Positions 7,038 to 14,180 of a stretch of 17,566 nucleotides of DNA are shown here, in pieces. The notes beneath the pieces are model-generated. The model searched no databases. It was not told where the DNA came from and saw nothing but the letters and a program-made list of their open reading frames with translations. Source of the stretch: Rs1 sp036960485 (lineage in GTDB: Bacteria > Pseudomonadota > Gammaproteobacteria > Pseudomonadales > Balneatricaceae); the NCBI GenBank assembly GCA_036960485.1, contig JBALXS010000099.1, positions 1 through 17,566 on the forward strand, written 5' to 3'. Within the stretch, counting starts at the first letter, position 1, and each line of letters starts with the position of its first letter. The position numbers and the translations under genes were made by a program.

Positions 7038-8168
7038 TTACTTAGGTGCAAATTCGGCGAGTTTTTCGCGAACTACTTTTACACCTAACCCCGGGCCTTC
7101 TGGGACTTTGATAATGCCCTTATTATGTTGGATCGGCTCTTCTACAATAGCATCGCGGAAGGGGTTGTGTGTCTGGTCGAATTCAAAGTGCGGCGATCTG
7201 GATTCATGGGCATTAGGGGACGGTGGAATAATGGCATGAAAATGCAAACCGGCAGCCATGGCTATATTTGTACCCCACACGTGTGGCACCAAACGGACAT
7301 GGTGTATATCGGCGAGTGTGATTATTTTCCTCGCTTCTGTTAAACCACCGACACCACAGACATCCGGTTGGATTATGTCTACGCTCTGTTGCTTAAGTGC
7401 TTCATTGATGCCCCAGCGGCTGTGCCAGGTCTCTCCGCCGGCGACCGGAATAGGCTGGCGGTTACGCATTTCTCTGTAGCAGTTTAGTGCTTCGGGGATA
7501 ACTGGTTCTTCGAACCAGTCTATATCGTATTTGACCGCCAGCTGGCCTATTTTAATAGCGTCACATAGATCGTAACCGTGATTGGCGTCGATCATTAGGC
7601 TAATTTTGGGCCCAATCGCTTGCCGCACTGCTGCAATAGCAGCAATGTCTAATTCTATACCAAAACCAATCTTGATTTTTAAGGCTTTAAACCCCTGCGC
7701 TACATAGCCACTAGTCTCTGCAACTAAGCTCTCTATACGGTCTTTACCAACCATTCGAAAGCCACCGGTGGCGTAGGCGGGAATGTTTTTTCGATAAGCA
7801 CCGCCAAGCAATTGATAAATAGGCTTATTGTAATATTTTCCGGATAAATCCCAGAGGGCGATATCAATACCACTGATGGCGGTGAGAGTAGCACCACGCT
7901 GCCCTTGATCGCGAAACTGGCTGTATAATTCATTCCAGATAAGCTCAATGTCTAATGCCTGCTTACCTATCAATAATGGGGTCATCATCTTAACGATGGC
8001 GACATTGATATCGGCGGGACCCAGACACTCGCCCCAGCCCACTAAGCCGTTATCGCAGACAATTTCAACCAGCATATGACGTCTGCTGTAGAAAGTGGAG
8101 AATGCCGATTGAAAGGGCTGTTCTAAGTCGTGGTGCAGAATGTAGGTGTGAACCGCAGTGATTATCAT
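7038..8168 (-). CDS. gci: D-galactarolactone cycloisomerase (enolase superfamily)
   Basis: This 376-residue mandelate racemase/muconate lactonizing enzyme family protein closely resembles Agrobacterium Gci. It should open D-galactaro-1,4-lactone to 3-deoxy-2-keto-hexarate (5-keto-4-deoxy-D-glucarate). The N-terminal capping domain includes VGWGECLGPA (43-52) and RDQGQRG (86-92). The barrel carries KIKIG (K164, K166), metal ligands D194 (MIDANHGY), E220 (DWFEEP) and E246 (AGGETWH), and H296 (VPHVWGT). FDQTHNPFR (330-338) and the GPGLG ending are also Gci-like. The frame is open to a TTG at 8222, but ATG 8168 matches the family N-terminus (MIITAVHTY) and has GAGAAG upstream. It follows kdgD after 71 nt containing a hairpin. 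Galactarate or other sugar-acid dehydratase activity is the alternative. Confidence 0.88.
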   Translation of the reverse strand: MIITAVHTYILHHDLEQPFQSAFSTFYSRRHMLVEIVCDNGLVGWGECLGPADINVAIVKMMTPLLIGKQALDIELIWNELYSQFRDQGQRGATLTAISGIDIALWDLSGKYYNKPIYQLLGGAYRKNIPAYATGGFRMVGKDRIESLVAETSGYVAQGFKALKIKIGFGIELDIAAIAAVRQAIGPKISLMIDANHGYDLCDAIKIGQLAVKYDIDWFEEPVIPEALNCYREMRNRQPIPVAGGETWHSRWGINEALKQQSVDIIQPDVCGVGGLTEARKIITLADIHHVRLVPHVWGTNIAMAAGLHFHAIIPPSPNAHESRSPHFEFDQTHNPFRDAIVEEPIQHNKGIIKVPEGPGLGVKVVREKLAEFAPK

Positions 8169-8198
8169 TGATCGCTTCTCGTCATAGTAAGTTGATGG

Positions 8199-8220
8199 GC
8201 GTTTGATGGCTGTCAAACGC
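8199..8220 (-). other. Intercistronic hairpin between kdgD and gci
   Basis: A perfect 8-bp stem (GCGTTTGA at 8199-8206, TCAAACGC at 8213-8220) encloses a 6-nt loop. No T-run follows on the minus strand, so it is more likely an mRNA processing or stability element than a terminator. Confidence 0.6.
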
Positions 8221-8239
8221 AAGAATATCTCGCCGGGGA

Positions 8240-9145
8240 CTAGCTGTACTTGCTAACGATTGCTTTTAGCATGTCCAATTCTTCACAGGTTAAATCAGTT
8301 AGTGGTGAACGAACCGGACCGGGATCGCGGCCAATGGCAGTAAGACCCGCTTTAACAATAGAGACTGGGTAACCGTTGGCGCGATCTCTAATCTTGGCAA
8401 AAGGGTAGAAGAAATCCGTCAGCACAGTTTCCATGTAGGCATTGTCTTTATTACGCATCGCCTGGAAAAACTTCAGTGCCATTTCTGGGACAAAATTAAA
8501 AACAGCAGATGAATAAGTAGTAACTCCCATGGCATCGTAGGCTTGTGCAAACATTTCATGTGTTGGCATACCGCCTATGTAGACTAATCTGTCGCCTAGC
8601 ACTGAAGTGATTTCACGCACTGTGTTAATGTCGCCAGTTCCATCTTTAAAGCCTATTAAGTTAGGACAGGCCTCTGCGAGTCGCTGCACCGTTGCAGCTT
8701 TTACCACTGAATTGGCACGGTTGTAGATAATTACGCCGATATCGATGCTGTTACATACGGCTTTGATGTGATTGAACAAGCCCTCTTGTGTCGCACCAAT
8801 CAAATAGTGGGGAAGCAGTAGCAGGCCATCGGCACCTTTTGCTTGTGTCGCCTGAGCTATTTCAATCGCCATGCGGGTACCGTATCCGCAGCCAGTGAGG
8901 ATAGGGACATCGCCTGCTACTTCTTTAGCGGCTCCTACGATGATGGGTATTTCCCTGGGAGAAAGCGAAAACAGCTCTCCAGTACCGCCTGCGGCAAACA
9001 AGCCTGCGGCATCGTATTGAGTCTGCCAGGAGATGTGATCTTGATAGGCGCGTTTATCAAAATCAAAAGTATTCTTTTCAAAATGAGTCACCGGGAAAGA
9101 TAACAGCCCAGAGCTGATTTTTTGTTTGAGTTCTATATAATGCAT
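8240..9145 (-). CDS. kdgD: 5-dehydro-4-deoxyglucarate dehydratase (decarboxylating)
   Basis: This 301-residue DHDPS/NAL-family class I lyase converts 5-keto-4-deoxy-D-glucarate to 2-oxoglutarate semialdehyde, CO2 and water in the cytoplasm. It has the KdgD opening LKQKISSGLLSFPVT, the GGTGE loop (53-57), Y141 (VIIYNRA) and Schiff-base K167 (LIGFKDGTGD). It also has the subfamily phrases YSSAVFNFVPEMAL, SIVKAGL and GPVRSPLTDLT. The frame is open to a TTG at 9229, but the ATG at 9145 fits the family length of about 300 and leaves the promoter at 9200-9229 upstream; GGA 8 nt before it is a weak ribosome site. ATG 9157 is possible. It is the first gene of the minus-strand operon and lies 103 nt after the regulator gene. 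Confidence 0.92.
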   Translation of the reverse strand: MHYIELKQKISSGLLSFPVTHFEKNTFDFDKRAYQDHISWQTQYDAAGLFAAGGTGELFSLSPREIPIIVGAAKEVAGDVPILTGCGYGTRMAIEIAQATQAKGADGLLLLPHYLIGATQEGLFNHIKAVCNSIDIGVIIYNRANSVVKAATVQRLAEACPNLIGFKDGTGDINTVREITSVLGDRLVYIGGMPTHEMFAQAYDAMGVTTYSSAVFNFVPEMALKFFQAMRNKDNAYMETVLTDFFYPFAKIRDRANGYPVSIVKAGLTAIGRDPGPVRSPLTDLTCEELDMLKAIVSKYS

Positions 9146-9199
9146 TATAAAGTCCATAGCAAAGGGTGGAATGAAAGTATTAATACCAACAATGCTATA

Positions 9200-9229
9200 G
9201 TTATAGTATATCATAGGTGTATTTGTCAA
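9200..9229 (-). promoter_or_regulatory. Sigma-70 promoter of the kdgD-gci-gli-aldehyde dehydrogenase operon
   Basis: Read on the minus strand, a perfect TTGACA (9229-9224) and TATAAC (9205-9200, 5 of 6 to consensus) are separated by 18 bp. This is the best promoter match noticed in the window. Transcription would start near 9193, about 48 nt before the kdgD ATG. The spacer holds TATGATATACTATA, an imperfect palindrome that could be a further binding site. Confidence 0.65.
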
Positions 9230-9230
9230 C

Positions 9231-9245
9231 AGTCATATGATGACT
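9231..9245. promoter_or_regulatory. Candidate GntR-family operator, site O1
   Basis: AGTCAT-ATG-ATGACT is a perfect 6-bp inverted repeat with a 3-bp centre, the size expected for FadR-subfamily operators. It lies directly upstream of the -35 box of the kdgD promoter. It is followed by TGCCTAT (9246-9252), as is site O2. Binding by the neighbouring regulator is inferred. Confidence 0.5.
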
Positions 9246-9248
9246 TGC

Positions 9249-9995
9249 CTATACTTGTTTAGTCTGCTTTCTTTGAACTAGCCTTGCAAGTGCCCGGTAG
9301 CGCTTGGATCCACCGTTTAAATGCGATTGCATCGCGTTTCGTGCGCGTTCTGGATCTCTGTCAGCGATAGCGTCAATGATTTCTTTATGTTCGTCATCAA
9401 GCCTTGAATCTATGTCAGATAAAGGCTCTATCCCCGCTTCTTGCTGCAGTCTGGCACGAGGTATAGTTTTTTTACCCAGCAAGGTTAAAAATTCTACAAA
9501 GTGTTGATTGTTGGTGGCTTTTGCAATAGCGACATGCAGTTCGAAATCCTCTTGCTCAGTGCTCTGTTGCAGTTCTTTTTTGTCTTTAAAAGCATAATAA
9601 CACTCAAATATTTCCATTTCCTGGGCAGGGGAGCAACGCAACGCAGCCAGTCCCGCGGCCTCTATTTCAACAGCTGCTCGCAGTTCAAGTGCCTCTATAG
9701 TGTCTGAAATTTTATGGGAGTTTTGCAGCAGTAAATTAAGCTTTCCGCTATTTTGCTGTGGTTCTGTGACGAAGACCCCAACGCCGTGTCTGGGCTCCAC
9801 CAAGCCTGCTGCTTTAAGGCTGGCAATAGCTTCACGAACCACAGTGCGGCTGACGCCCAGCTGAGCGATGAGTTGTTTCTCGGTGCCAAGCTTGTCTCCG
9901 CTCTTTAATTCCCCTGACTCAATCTGCAGTTTAATTTGAGAATAAAGCTTTTGGGTTAGGTTTTCTCTAGGTTTTTTTGTACTCTTTTGAGTCAT
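9249..9995 (-). CDS. GntR/FadR-family transcriptional regulator of the uronate cluster
   Basis: The 248-residue protein has an N-terminal GntR winged helix (about 12-78: LYSQIKLQIESGELKSGDKL, GVSRTVVREAIASLKAAGLVEP, GVGVFV). A C-terminal all-helical FCD ligand domain follows (about 95-230). The likely metal ligands of FCD domains are present: D150 and H154 (DFELHVAIAKATNN), H203 (DEHKEIIDAI) and H225 (AMQSHL). The effector is probably a pathway sugar acid or lactone. The frame opens at a TTG at 10055; ATG 9995 was chosen because GGA lies 8 nt upstream and it gives the usual length. ATG 10001 is possible. Palindromes flank the gene: O1 overlaps the region just past its stop, and O2 lies 60 bp upstream of its start, in the space shared with dctP, which allows autoregulation. 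Confidence 0.87.
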   Translation of the reverse strand: MTQKSTKKPRENLTQKLYSQIKLQIESGELKSGDKLGTEKQLIAQLGVSRTVVREAIASLKAAGLVEPRHGVGVFVTEPQQNSGKLNLLLQNSHKISDTIEALELRAAVEIEAAGLAALRCSPAQEMEIFECYYAFKDKKELQQSTEQEDFELHVAIAKATNNQHFVEFLTLLGKKTIPRARLQQEAGIEPLSDIDSRLDDEHKEIIDAIADRDPERARNAMQSHLNGGSKRYRALARLVQRKQTKQV

Positions 9996-10054
9996 TGGCA
10001 TATTCCATGGTGAGAAATCATTAGTTGTCGATTGAAATGAAAAATAAAATAACA

Positions 10055-10069
10055 AGAGATATTATGACT
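10055..10069. promoter_or_regulatory. Candidate GntR-family operator, site O2
   Basis: AGAGAT-ATT-ATGACT has the same arm length and spacing as O1, with a perfect right arm and a 4-of-6 left arm, followed by the same TGCCTAT (10070-10076). The 13 bases from ATGACT onward (10064-10076) are identical to 9240-9252. It sits between the divergent regulator and dctP genes. No strong dctP promoter was seen; TTGCCT at 10069-10074 with TATATG at 10092-10097 is one weak possibility. Confidence 0.45.
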
Positions 10070-10169
10070 TGCCTATTGATAATATGATTTCTATATGTAA
10101 TCCTATCGATTCTTCCGGTCATTACTTTACGTAGTCGGATCACACAAAGCAACTCGAGGAGTTATAAAA

Positions 10170-11162
10170 ATGATAAAAGCACTATCGAAGAAATTTGTTG
10201 CAACGGCAGTTCTTGCAGCCAGTGTTGCGTTGATTAGCGCACCAGCAGCAGCCGATTGGAAAGGCTGGAATATCCACGGTAAAGATTATCCAGTGGGTAT
10301 TGCCATGGAAAAGTTCATTGAGCTGGCATCCGCTAAAACTGATGGCCGTGTAGGCGGTAAAGTATTCCACGGCGGCGTATTGGGAAGCCAGGGCGATGCT
10401 ATCTCGCAAATGCAACTAGGTGGTATCGAGTTTGCTGGATTTAATCTGGGACCACTAGGCAACGCAGTGCCTGAGTTAGATGTATTGTCTCTACCATTCA
10501 TATTTAAGGATATGAATCATATGCACCGCGTAATGGACGGTGAAACTGGCGATATTTTGAGTGCAGCGATGCGGAAATCTGGCATTATGGCACTGTCTTG
10601 GTACGATTCTGGTGCCCGCTCGTTTTACAACAACAAAGGCGTTGCTATCAACAAGCCTGCGGATCTTAAAGGTTTGAAATTTCGTGTAATGGGTAATCCG
10701 TTGTTCGTAGATATGGTAGAAGCACTAGGTGGCAATGGTATACCTATGGCTTACTCTGAAGTTTATTCTTCACTTAAAACCGGCGTTATAGACGGTGCAG
10801 AGAACAACTGGCCTTCTTTTGAGTCAAGTGCTCACTACGAAGTGGCGGGTAACTATTCACTTTCTCAGCATTTGATCTTACCAGAGTGTATTTGTGTCAG
10901 TGTTAATGCTTTTGATGCGTTGTCTGACGAAGATCAGAAGAATGTCAAGGAAGCGGCGGTAGCATCCGCTGTATTGCAGCGTGCTGAGTGGGCTAAACGG
11001 GTTGAAGTGTCTAAAGCAGCGGTGCTTAAATCGGGTATAAAGTTTAATGAGATTTCCGATAAGTCTGCTTTCCAAGCGCTAATGGCGCCTGTTTATGAAA
11101 GTGCAATTAAGAAAAACCCTGTCCTAAAAGAACTCATCGCTGGAATTAAAGCGGTTGATTAA
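10170..11162 (+). CDS. dctP: TRAP transporter periplasmic solute-binding protein (probable uronate)
   Basis: This 330-residue DctP-family protein captures an organic acid in the periplasm for the DctQ/DctM permease. A classic signal peptide (KALSKKF, hydrophobic core, APAAA) ends at about residue 28. The mature domain has DctP landmarks: GARSFYN (R150), LKGLKFRVMGNPLFVDMVEALGG, in which R172 should pair with the substrate carboxylate, and YSEVYSSLKTGVIDGAENNW (N212, N213). ATG 10170 has a strong GAGGAG 8 nt upstream. It starts the plus-strand operon and faces the catabolic operon across the regulator gene. Substrate assignment to D-galacturonate or D-glucuronate comes from the neighbouring enzymes, not from a binding-site comparison. 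Confidence 0.92.
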   Translation: MIKALSKKFVATAVLAASVALISAPAAADWKGWNIHGKDYPVGIAMEKFIELASAKTDGRVGGKVFHGGVLGSQGDAISQMQLGGIEFAGFNLGPLGNAVPELDVLSLPFIFKDMNHMHRVMDGETGDILSAAMRKSGIMALSWYDSGARSFYNNKGVAINKPADLKGLKFRVMGNPLFVDMVEALGGNGIPMAYSEVYSSLKTGVIDGAENNWPSFESSAHYEVAGNYSLSQHLILPECICVSVNAFDALSDEDQKNVKEAAVASAVLQRAEWAKRVEVSKAAVLKSGIKFNEISDKSAFQALMAPVYESAIKKNPVLKELIAGIKAVD

Positions 11163-11175
11163 AGCTTAAAAGTTG

Positions 11176-11224
11176 CTACTGGCTAGCCTCTTATCTATTG
11201 GAGGTTAGTAGGTAGTATGTTTTT
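11176..11224 (+). other. Stem-loop with short T-run between dctP and dctQ
   Basis: CTAGCCTC (11183-11190) pairs with GAGGTTAG (11201-11208), with one G-T wobble. An outer CTAC/GTAG pair (11176-11179 and 11212-11215) extends the stem. Five Ts follow from 11220. It is a weak terminator or a 3' stabiliser that would let the binding protein be made in excess over the permease. Confidence 0.5.
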
Positions 11225-11296
11225 AAGTTATTGGATTCCAACGCGGAATTTCTGTTCTGCGCAGTTCCGTACAAAAGAATAAAATAAGAGTTAGTC

Positions 11297-11854
11297 ATGG
11301 AAAAACAAAAAATTTTACATCCCTCTGTCGAGCGATGTTTAGATACTTTGGCCTCTATAGGAACCGTAGTGTCAGCACTATCTCTGATTGTGCTTGTTTC
11401 TACTTTTGGCTGGTTAGTTTACGGCCGCTACATACTAAACGATTCACCCACTTGGGTTGAGCAGTTAGCACTGTTAATGATGATTACTATTACCTTTATG
11501 TCTTCAGCGACTGGTATTCACGAACGTACCCACCTTGCGGTAGATATTGTGCCTATGCTATGTGGTCCCAGAGTTAAAATAGTATTTAAATTAATCTGCG
11601 ATCTGATTCTCTGTGGGTTTGGTGTTCTTATGGCTCTCAAGGCAACTGAATTGTTGAAGTTTACCTGGAGTAGGGAGATTTCTCTATTATCCATCCCCGA
11701 GGGGGTGCGTTATATCCCGGTAATCATTAGTGGTGTATTAGTGGCGCTCTTTTCTGCGGCTAATATCCTTAGTGGTGCCATCACATTGTTTACCTATCCA
11801 GATTCAGTTTTGCATAAAGACAGCTCTGAACCTAAAAATAAGGCTGAGGAATAG
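11297..11854 (+). CDS. dctQ: TRAP transporter small permease subunit
   Basis: This 185-residue inner-membrane protein has four predicted hydrophobic segments, at about 18-45, 50-72, 92-112 and 132-155. They include the family's WLVYGRYIL and TWVEQLALLMMITITFMSSATGIHERTHLAVD, with the conserved acidic residue after the second helix. DctQ forms the membrane complex with DctM. ATG 11297 follows AAGAG by about 8 nt. The stop is only 4 nt before the dctM start, indicating translational coupling. No unusual features were seen. Confidence 0.9.
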   Translation: MEKQKILHPSVERCLDTLASIGTVVSALSLIVLVSTFGWLVYGRYILNDSPTWVEQLALLMMITITFMSSATGIHERTHLAVDIVPMLCGPRVKIVFKLICDLILCGFGVLMALKATELLKFTWSREISLLSIPEGVRYIPVIISGVLVALFSAANILSGAITLFTYPDSVLHKDSSEPKNKAEE

Positions 11855-11858
11855 TTGT

Positions 11859-13142
11859 ATGGGTTTATTAATTTTACTGGGCTGTTTCGGCTTATTATTA
11901 ATCATAGGAATGCCCGTCGCCTATGCGCTTGGCATAGCAGCTCTGTCCTCATTTATTTATGAAGGGATCCCACTGCTAATAGGTTTTCAGCGTATTGTCT
12001 CTGGTGTTTCGGTATTTTCACTGCTGGCTATTCCGTTTTTTATCTTTGCAGGCGAATTAATGCTGCATGGTGGCATTGCAGCCAGATTAGTCAGTTTAGC
12101 ATCCTCAGCGGTCGGTTGGGCCAAGGGAGGGTTGGGTCAAGTTAATGTGTTTTCCAGTATGTTATTTGGCGGCATATCAGGTTCAGCTGTCGCCGATGTC
12201 TCGGCGCTGGGGTCACTGCTAATACCAGTGATGAAAGAAAAAGGTTACAGCGCGGACTACGCGGTAAATGTTACAGTAACCTCTTCAGTGGCAGGGATAA
12301 TGATTCCCCCCAGTCACAATATGATTCTGTTTGTAGTGGCTGCCGGTGGTGGTATTTCGGTATCCAGTTTGTTTATGGCGGGGCTTATACCCGGTATTAT
12401 AATGTGCTTGTGTCTAGGTTTCGTTGCGAGATGGGTGGCAATTCGCAATAGCTATCCCACTGAGAAATTCCCGGGTTGGAGTGTGGTGCTGTACGCTGCA
12501 ATTACCGCTTTCCCTGGTTTGTTTACCGCGGTCATTATTGTCGGTGGCGCTCTTTCCGGTGTGTTCACTGTGACTGAGTCCGGCGCTATTGGTTGTCTCT
12601 ATGCGATAGTGGTCTGTCTCTTAGTGTATCGCTCATTGTCCTGGCAGGGATTTATTACCGCGGTTAAAAATGCGGTGCGCACTACTGGTATGGTGATGAT
12701 ATTAGTCGCCTGTGCTTCGGCTTTCGGCTATATGTTAGTGCTTTACGATGTGCCTACTGAACTAACCAAGTTTCTCTACGCTATTTCTGACAACCCTATC
12801 ATTATATTGCTAATGATGAACCTTATGTTATTGCTGTTGGGGATGATCATGGACATGAGCGCGCTGATCCTAATTTGCACACCTATCTTCCTACCCGTGG
12901 CGGTGGGGTTAGGTATGGACCCGATTCAGTTTGGTGTCATGCTGATGATGAACTTAGGACTGGGACTGTGTACACCACCTGTCGGTAGTTGTCTGTTTGT
13001 CGGTTGCGCTATAGGTGGGGTACCAATACAGAACGCAGTACGTACTATCTGGCCTTTTTACTTAGCAATACTTCTGGCGCTAATGTTAATTACTTTTGTG
13101 CCTTGGGTGTCAATGTTCCTGCCTAACCTGATCAATGGTTAA
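11859..13142 (+). CDS. dctM: TRAP transporter large permease subunit
   Basis: The 427-residue protein is of normal DctM length, with about 12 hydrophobic segments. It is the sodium-coupled transport channel of the TRAP system. Family signatures are IPFFIFAGELM, GGISGSAVADVSALGSLLIPVMKEKGY, IMIPPSHNMI, a late GMIMDMSALILICTPIFLP and the C-terminal LGLCTPPVGSCLFVG. The open frame extends back to 11772 inside dctQ, but ATG 11859 gives the family N-terminus (MGLLILLGCFGLLL) and has GAGGA 8 nt upstream. A hairpin with a T-run lies 46 bp after the stop, before udh. Confidence 0.93.
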   Translation: MGLLILLGCFGLLLIIGMPVAYALGIAALSSFIYEGIPLLIGFQRIVSGVSVFSLLAIPFFIFAGELMLHGGIAARLVSLASSAVGWAKGGLGQVNVFSSMLFGGISGSAVADVSALGSLLIPVMKEKGYSADYAVNVTVTSSVAGIMIPPSHNMILFVVAAGGGISVSSLFMAGLIPGIIMCLCLGFVARWVAIRNSYPTEKFPGWSVVLYAAITAFPGLFTAVIIVGGALSGVFTVTESGAIGCLYAIVVCLLVYRSLSWQGFITAVKNAVRTTGMVMILVACASAFGYMLVLYDVPTELTKFLYAISDNPIIILLMMNLMLLLLGMIMDMSALILICTPIFLPVAVGLGMDPIQFGVMLMMNLGLGLCTPPVGSCLFVGCAIGGVPIQNAVRTIWPFYLAILLALMLITFVPWVSMFLPNLING

Positions 13143-13188
13143 CAGCACAGGTTAACGTATAAGGTTGCGCATAAAGCGCAGTTTTCAG

Positions 13189-13232
13189 TCCCCGGAAATC
13201 ATTGGTAGGCAATAGTTTCGGGGATTTTTTTT
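13189..13232 (+). terminator. Intrinsic terminator or attenuator between dctM and udh
   Basis: TCCCCG (13189-13194) pairs with CGGGGA (13219-13224). The stem continues through a bulged G to AAA/TTT and an inner ATTG/CAAT, and eight Ts follow (13225-13232). The run ends 17 nt before the udh start codon, which leaves no room for a promoter between them, so udh must rely on read-through. Confidence 0.75.
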
Positions 13233-13249
13233 AGATATTTGGAGTTATT

Positions 13250-14044
13250 ATGAAACGTATACTACTCACTGGTGCCGCTGGTAATTTAGGCAAAGTTCTT
13301 CGAGTAAAACTGGCTGGATGGGCTGATGTTCTGCGGCTTTCTGATCTGAGTGAGATCACAGATGCCACTGCCATTGAAGAGGTTCAGTGCTGTGATTTAG
13401 GTGATAAAGAAGCGGTCATGAAGTTGGTTGAGGGCTGTGATGGGATCATTCATTTAGGAGGTATTTCAACGGAAAATACCTTTGATTCAATACTTAATGG
13501 CAACATTGTCGGCACCTACAATTTGTACGAAGCGGCTCGTAAATACGGTATTAAGCGTATTTTGTTCGCCAGTTCTAACCACACCATTGGTTTTCATGAG
13601 CGCGAAACTAAGCTGGATGCAGATTCAACAATGCGCCCAGATAGTCTTTACGGTGTATCAAAGTGCTACGGTGAAATGTTGGCGAGCCTATATTACGATA
13701 AATATGGTATTGAAACTGCGCGTGTTCGCATCGGATCCTGTTTTGAAAAGCCATTAGACAGACGTATGTTGGCAACTTGGTTAAGTGCAGATGATTTTGT
13801 CTCTTTGATTGTGCGGATCTTCGAGTGTGATCGCCTAGGCTGCCCTGTGATCTATGGCGCATCAGCTAATAAAGAACTGTGGTGGGATAATCAAAAAGTC
13901 AGCTATTTAGGCTGGGAGCCCAAGGACAGTTCCGAGGTTTTTGTGGATGAGCCGTATTTAGTCCAGCGCACTGGCGATGCAAATGACCCAGCTGTGCGCT
14001 ATCAAGGTGGTGGTTTTGCAAGTTCAGGGCACTTCGAAGATTAA
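13250..14044 (+). CDS. udh: Uronate dehydrogenase (NAD-dependent)
   Basis: This 264-residue short-chain dehydrogenase closely resembles Agrobacterium and Pseudomonas uronate dehydrogenases (about 265 residues). It oxidises D-galacturonate or D-glucuronate at C1 to the aldaro-1,5-lactone with NAD+, the first catabolic step. Visible are the Rossmann GAAGNLG (8-14), CDLGD, HLGGIS, the substrate-site phrase FASSNHTIG, the catalytic Tyr-Lys pair in YGVSKCYGE, VRIGSCFE, and the C-terminal ASANKELWWDN and DPAVRYQGGGF. ATG 13250 follows GGAG by 6 nt. It links the TRAP genes to the minus-strand enzymes. It is preceded and followed by terminator-like hairpins. Confidence 0.93.
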   Translation: MKRILLTGAAGNLGKVLRVKLAGWADVLRLSDLSEITDATAIEEVQCCDLGDKEAVMKLVEGCDGIIHLGGISTENTFDSILNGNIVGTYNLYEAARKYGIKRILFASSNHTIGFHERETKLDADSTMRPDSLYGVSKCYGEMLASLYYDKYGIETARVRIGSCFEKPLDRRMLATWLSADDFVSLIVRIFECDRLGCPVIYGASANKELWWDNQKVSYLGWEPKDSSEVFVDEPYLVQRTGDANDPAVRYQGGGFASSGHFED

Positions 14045-14117
14045 TGGGGAATCCCCATTTGTTGCTTTATATTAACAGTTAAGACAGCAGCATTTTATGC
14101 GGATTTATACGCCGCTG

Positions 14118-14157
14118 TGGGCATCGCTAGATATTCTTTAGCTGTGCCCATTTTTTT
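14118..14157 (+). terminator. Intrinsic terminator after udh
   Basis: TGGGCA (14118-14123) pairs with TGCCCA (14145-14150), with an inner GCTA/TAGC stem, followed by seven Ts (14151-14157). It ends 23 nt before the chemoreceptor start. A separate palindrome, AATGGGGA/TCCCCATT, overlaps the udh stop. Confidence 0.8.
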
Positions 14158-14180
14158 GATTGGGACATAAGGAAGCTATT

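Noticed and set aside
6555..7479. Several plus-strand open frames of 70-100 codons across gli and gci
   Set aside because: They are antisense to strongly supported enzymes, with no ribosome sites or domain patterns.
9146..9229. N-terminal extension of KdgD from TTG 9229
   Set aside because: It would place the promoter inside the coding region and add residues absent from the family.
11772..11858. N-terminal extension of DctM inside dctQ
   Set aside because: The extra 29 residues are out of character for the family, and ATG 11859 has a good ribosome binding site.
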